From Microbacteriaceae bacterium (lineage in GTDB: Bacteria; Actinomycetota; Actinomycetes; Actinomycetales; Microbacteriaceae): a DNA stretch of 33,036 nt. Every line of letters starts with the position of its first letter. The stretch's first letter is position 1. Both the position numbers and the translations under genes were made by a program. Below are positions 31,467-33,036 of the stretch, piece by piece. The notes beneath the pieces were generated by a model. It was not told where the DNA came from. It made no database searches and saw only the letters and a program-made list of their open reading frames with translations. The stretch is taken from assembly GCA_947448845.1 (NCBI GenBank), contig CANFOX010000008.1, positions 1-33,036 on the forward strand. The letters are read 5' to 3'.

Positions 31467-32132
31467 GTGGCAACTTTGGCCCCACGATTAATGGTTCAAT
31501 CGGCTTCGCTAGACTCGAAACCGATGAGCAAAAAACCCACCAAGGCCGAGCTTGAGGCCCGCGTGATTGAATTCGATCAGCAGGCAATGCCTTACCTGCC
31601 GAATCTTTACCGCTTAGCGCTGCGCAAAACCCAGAATCCGGCTGAAGCCGACGATCTCGTGCAAGAGACTTTGGCTCGAGCTTTTATGTATTGGAAGCAG
31701 TACGAACAGGGAACCAACGTGATGGCCTGGATGGGCAAGATCATGGAGAATCTTGGCAAGAACCGAATTGGCAAGCTGGCTCGCAACCCGTTCAAAAGCA
31801 GCGTTGACGCACTTGAAGACTGGCAGGTTGGCGCCGCCACTTCGCTCACCGCTACCGCCGCAAGCTCAGCAGAAACCATTGCCATTGAGAACCTTCCAGC
31901 CGATGTTGTGAAGCAGGCACTCGACGGGCTTGAAAAGAATCGCCGCATGGTGGTTTACTATGCCATCGTTGAGGGAATGTCTTATAAAGAGATCGCCGAA
32001 ACCATGGGAAGCAAGTTGGGCACCGTTATGAGCCGACTTCACCGCGGTAAAAATGAACTTCGCGAAAAACTGCGCGATTACGCTATTCAAGAGGGTTACT
32101 TAACTGAAGAGGTTGGGGCGGCAGATGAGTGA
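31467..32132 (+). CDS. sigR: ECF sigma factor SigR/SigH type (thiol-oxidative stress)
   Basis: The 221-residue protein from GTG 31467, preceded by AAAGGAG (31456-31462), has sigma region 2 (MPYLPNLYRLALRKTQNPAEADDLVQETLARAF, DNA-melting WKQYEQGTNVMAWM) and region 4 (KNRRMVVYYAIVEGMSYKEIAETMGSKLGTVMSRLHRGK). It is the SigR/SigH group that responds to disulfide stress and is released by oxidised RsrA. A second in-frame start, ATG 31524 (MSKKPTK...), would give a shorter form; TAGACT lies 8 nt before it. The stop overlaps the start of rsrA by 8 bp, the usual sigR-rsrA coupling. The upstream SigR-type promoter implies positive feedback. Confidence 0.92.
   Translation: MATLAPRLMVQSASLDSKPMSKKPTKAELEARVIEFDQQAMPYLPNLYRLALRKTQNPAEADDLVQETLARAFMYWKQYEQGTNVMAWMGKIMENLGKNRIGKLARNPFKSSVDALEDWQVGAATSLTATAASSAETIAIENLPADVVKQALDGLEKNRRMVVYYAIVEGMSYKEIAETMGSKLGTVMSRLHRGKNELREKLRDYAIQEGYLTEEVGAADE
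31510..31515 (+). promoter_or_regulatory. Possible internal promoter for a shorter SigR form
   Basis: TAGACT lies 8 nt before the in-frame ATG 31524. It would give a leaderless or near-leaderless transcript lacking the first 19 codons. Confidence 0.3.
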
Positions 32133-32367
32133 CGAATGCCAGCAGAGCAAAACTCGCGTTCAAGAGTTTTTGCAGCGCGAACTTAGCGAAACCGAAATGG
32201 ATGCGATTGCCTCGCATATTGCGACCTGCGATAACTGTGAGTCGGAATATGACTTCGAGGTGCTTTTTAACTCGGTGATTCAGCGATCTTGCTCAGAGGC
32301 GCCACCAGAAGAACTGGCTCAGCGAGTGCTTGCTCGCATTCGAGACCAAATTTCTAAACTGGCCTAA
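32125..32367 (+). CDS. rsrA: Zinc-binding redox-sensing anti-sigma factor RsrA
   Basis: Starting at ATG 32125 the protein has 80 residues. The zinc anti-sigma (ZAS) motif is His31-x3-Cys35-x2-Cys38, and the N-terminal Cys5 and Cys56 are the other redox-relevant cysteines expected in RsrA. Under disulfide stress RsrA forms intramolecular disulfides, loses zinc and frees SigR; in mycothiol-making actinobacteria this controls thiol homeostasis. The start overlaps sigR by 8 bp. Its TAA and the TAG of the convergent SGNH gene share CTAA. Confidence 0.93.
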   Translation: MSDECQQSKTRVQEFLQRELSETEMDAIASHIATCDNCESEYDFEVLFNSVIQRSCSEAPPEELAQRVLARIRDQISKLA

Positions 32368-32972
32368 TCTTCAACCTTTAGGTCTAGCCATTCGAGCCAT
32401 CCGCGGTTCAGCACCAACCACGCCATGAGGCCATAGCCAACCTGGCCAGGGGTGTTGTGTCCACTTTCTTCGAGCTCTTCATTCCATCCGGTGTGTTCAA
32501 CCAGCGGATGGAAACAGTCAACGAACGGAATGCCCCGTCGGCTGGTGACATCTTCATAGCCAGAGGTCAGGTGTTCGATTTCTTGGTTCAAGGATTTATC
32601 GGCGCTTGGCACTGGGCCAACCACAAAGGTTTCGATGCCGTTGCGCCTGGCTTCGTCAACAATGGTAGCGAGGTTCAGGCGGCTGCGCGAGATCGAAACC
32701 CCTTCGGCAGGGTCTGAGTTACTCAGCGCGATTACCAAACGGTTGTCAGTCTCTGGGCTAAAGCGAAGTTGCACCTCGTTGACCCATCGGTCAACTAATC
32801 GGCCACTGGTTTCACTTGGAACGGCCAGTGTGTAAACATCGATGCGCGGGTTTTCGCGCGGGGTTCGTGCCATGACTCGACCAACCCAGCCAAGCCCCTT
32901 TGGATCACCAGATGCGGTGGCAAGCGAATCGCCAAGAATGACGATTCGAATGTCTTTACGCTCTGACACCAA
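32364..32972 (-). CDS. SGNH/GDSL-family hydrolase
   Basis: The 202-residue protein begins RIVILGDSLA with the nucleophile Ser16 of the GDSL block. ALSNSDP near residue 83 is in the position of the block-III GxND motif, and ESGHNTPGQVGYGLMAWLV at 169 onward is the C-terminal block, with catalytic His172. The family's usual Asp three residues before the His is Glu169 here. There is no signal peptide, so it is likely a cytoplasmic esterase or lipase-like enzyme. The start is a TTG at 32972 or the adjacent GTG at 32969; neither has a strong ribosome binding site. The upstream kgd-like gene ends only 3 bp before it. Confidence 0.8.
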   Translation of the reverse strand: MVSERKDIRIVILGDSLATASGDPKGLGWVGRVMARTPRENPRIDVYTLAVPSETSGRLVDRWVNEVQLRFSPETDNRLVIALSNSDPAEGVSISRSRLNLATIVDEARRNGIETFVVGPVPSADKSLNQEIEHLTSGYEDVTSRRGIPFVDCFHPLVEHTGWNEELEESGHNTPGQVGYGLMAWLVLNRGWLEWLDLKVED

Positions 32973-32975
32973 TGT

Positions 32976-33036
32976 TTATTCGAAGGCTCGAGTGACGACG
33001 TCGGCTTGTTCGGCAGCGTGGCGCTTGGCTGAGCCA
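32976..33036 (-). CDS. C-terminal fragment, probable oxoglutarate decarboxylase/dehydrogenase (kgd/sucA)
   Basis: Only the last 19 complete codons and the TAA stop are inside the window, reading GSAKRHAAEQADVVTRAFE. A GxAKxH..EQ ending is what I remember for the actinobacterial multifunctional 2-oxoglutarate metabolism enzyme, and that gene is often found near sigR/rsrA in this group. With so few residues the name is tentative. It sits 3 bp upstream of the SGNH gene on the same strand, so the two may be co-transcribed. Confidence 0.45.
   Translation of the reverse strand, partial: GSAKRHAAEQADVVTRAFE

Noticed and set aside
1-33036. CRISPR arrays, tRNA/rRNA genes, insertion sequences, prophage or integrase genes.
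   Set aside because: None seen on either strand; the only long repeat is the 68-bp pair, and the other long frames are shadows of the genes listed.

Overview
This 33-kb window looks like chromosomal DNA of a compact, moderate-GC actinobacterium, probably a small-genome Microbacteriaceae-like lineage. This is inferred from three things: the SigR/RsrA redox pair with aroA, rsgA and hisN beside it; a Corynebacterium-type inositol operon; and genes so tightly packed that several convergent pairs share stop-codon bases. No tRNA, rRNA, CRISPR array or intact transposon was seen. The longest stretch without a functional gene is the decayed region at about 25.35-26.42 kb.

Layout. (1) 1-2917: the 3' end of a HigA-type antitoxin gene, a 5'-copy relic of a small monooxygenase-like gene, a secreted HExxH metallopeptidase-like gene with Ig-like repeats, the intact monooxygenase-like gene, and a small DUF6958-like gene. 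A 68-bp direct repeat brackets the peptidase gene. (2) 2933-9025: single-gene units for an SDR/DUF2867 protein, a DUF1761 and a UPF0114 membrane protein, an alpha/beta hydrolase, a fatty-acid desaturase, a beta-lactamase-family hydrolase and a DUF1801 protein. (3) 9033-11982: two tandem paralogous adenylate-forming (ANL) enzymes with no obvious partner. (4) 11972-16356: a Gfo/Idh/MocA oxidoreductase, cysE-cysK, two small membrane proteins, and glpX. (5) 16410-24410: a seven-gene myo-inositol operon (iolC, an IolJ-type aldolase, iolA, iolB, iolD, iolE, iolH) closed by a perfect hairpin. (6) 24587-26422: a decaying polyol locus with a frameshifted DeoR regulator, a broken mtlA and the C-terminal part of a zinc-type dehydrogenase fused onto the mtlA remnant. 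(7) 26426-33036: a GntR/UTRA regulator (candidate IolR), a pyruvyl-transferase-like gene, hisN, rsgA, aroA, then divergently sigR-rsrA, an SGNH hydrolase, and the last codons of a probable kgd/sucA gene.

How it works together. The inositol operon would convert inosose to a deoxy-keto-gluconate phosphate and then to DHAP and acetyl-CoA. The GntR gene and iolC share an operator-like sequence (TGTWATGACAAA), so the GntR protein is the likely repressor. The first step (IolG) and an inositol transporter are not in the window. sigR carries a textbook SigR-type promoter (GGAAT-N18-GTT), which implies autoregulation with RsrA.

The strongest pattern outside the genes is a repeated start architecture. 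At about a dozen transcription-unit-leading genes a -10-like hexamer (mostly TANNNT) sits exactly 6 or 7 nt before the start codon with no Shine-Dalgarno sequence, so these genes are probably read from leaderless mRNAs. This also fixes several start codons. All functional calls come from reading the sequence and from family knowledge; no database search was run.
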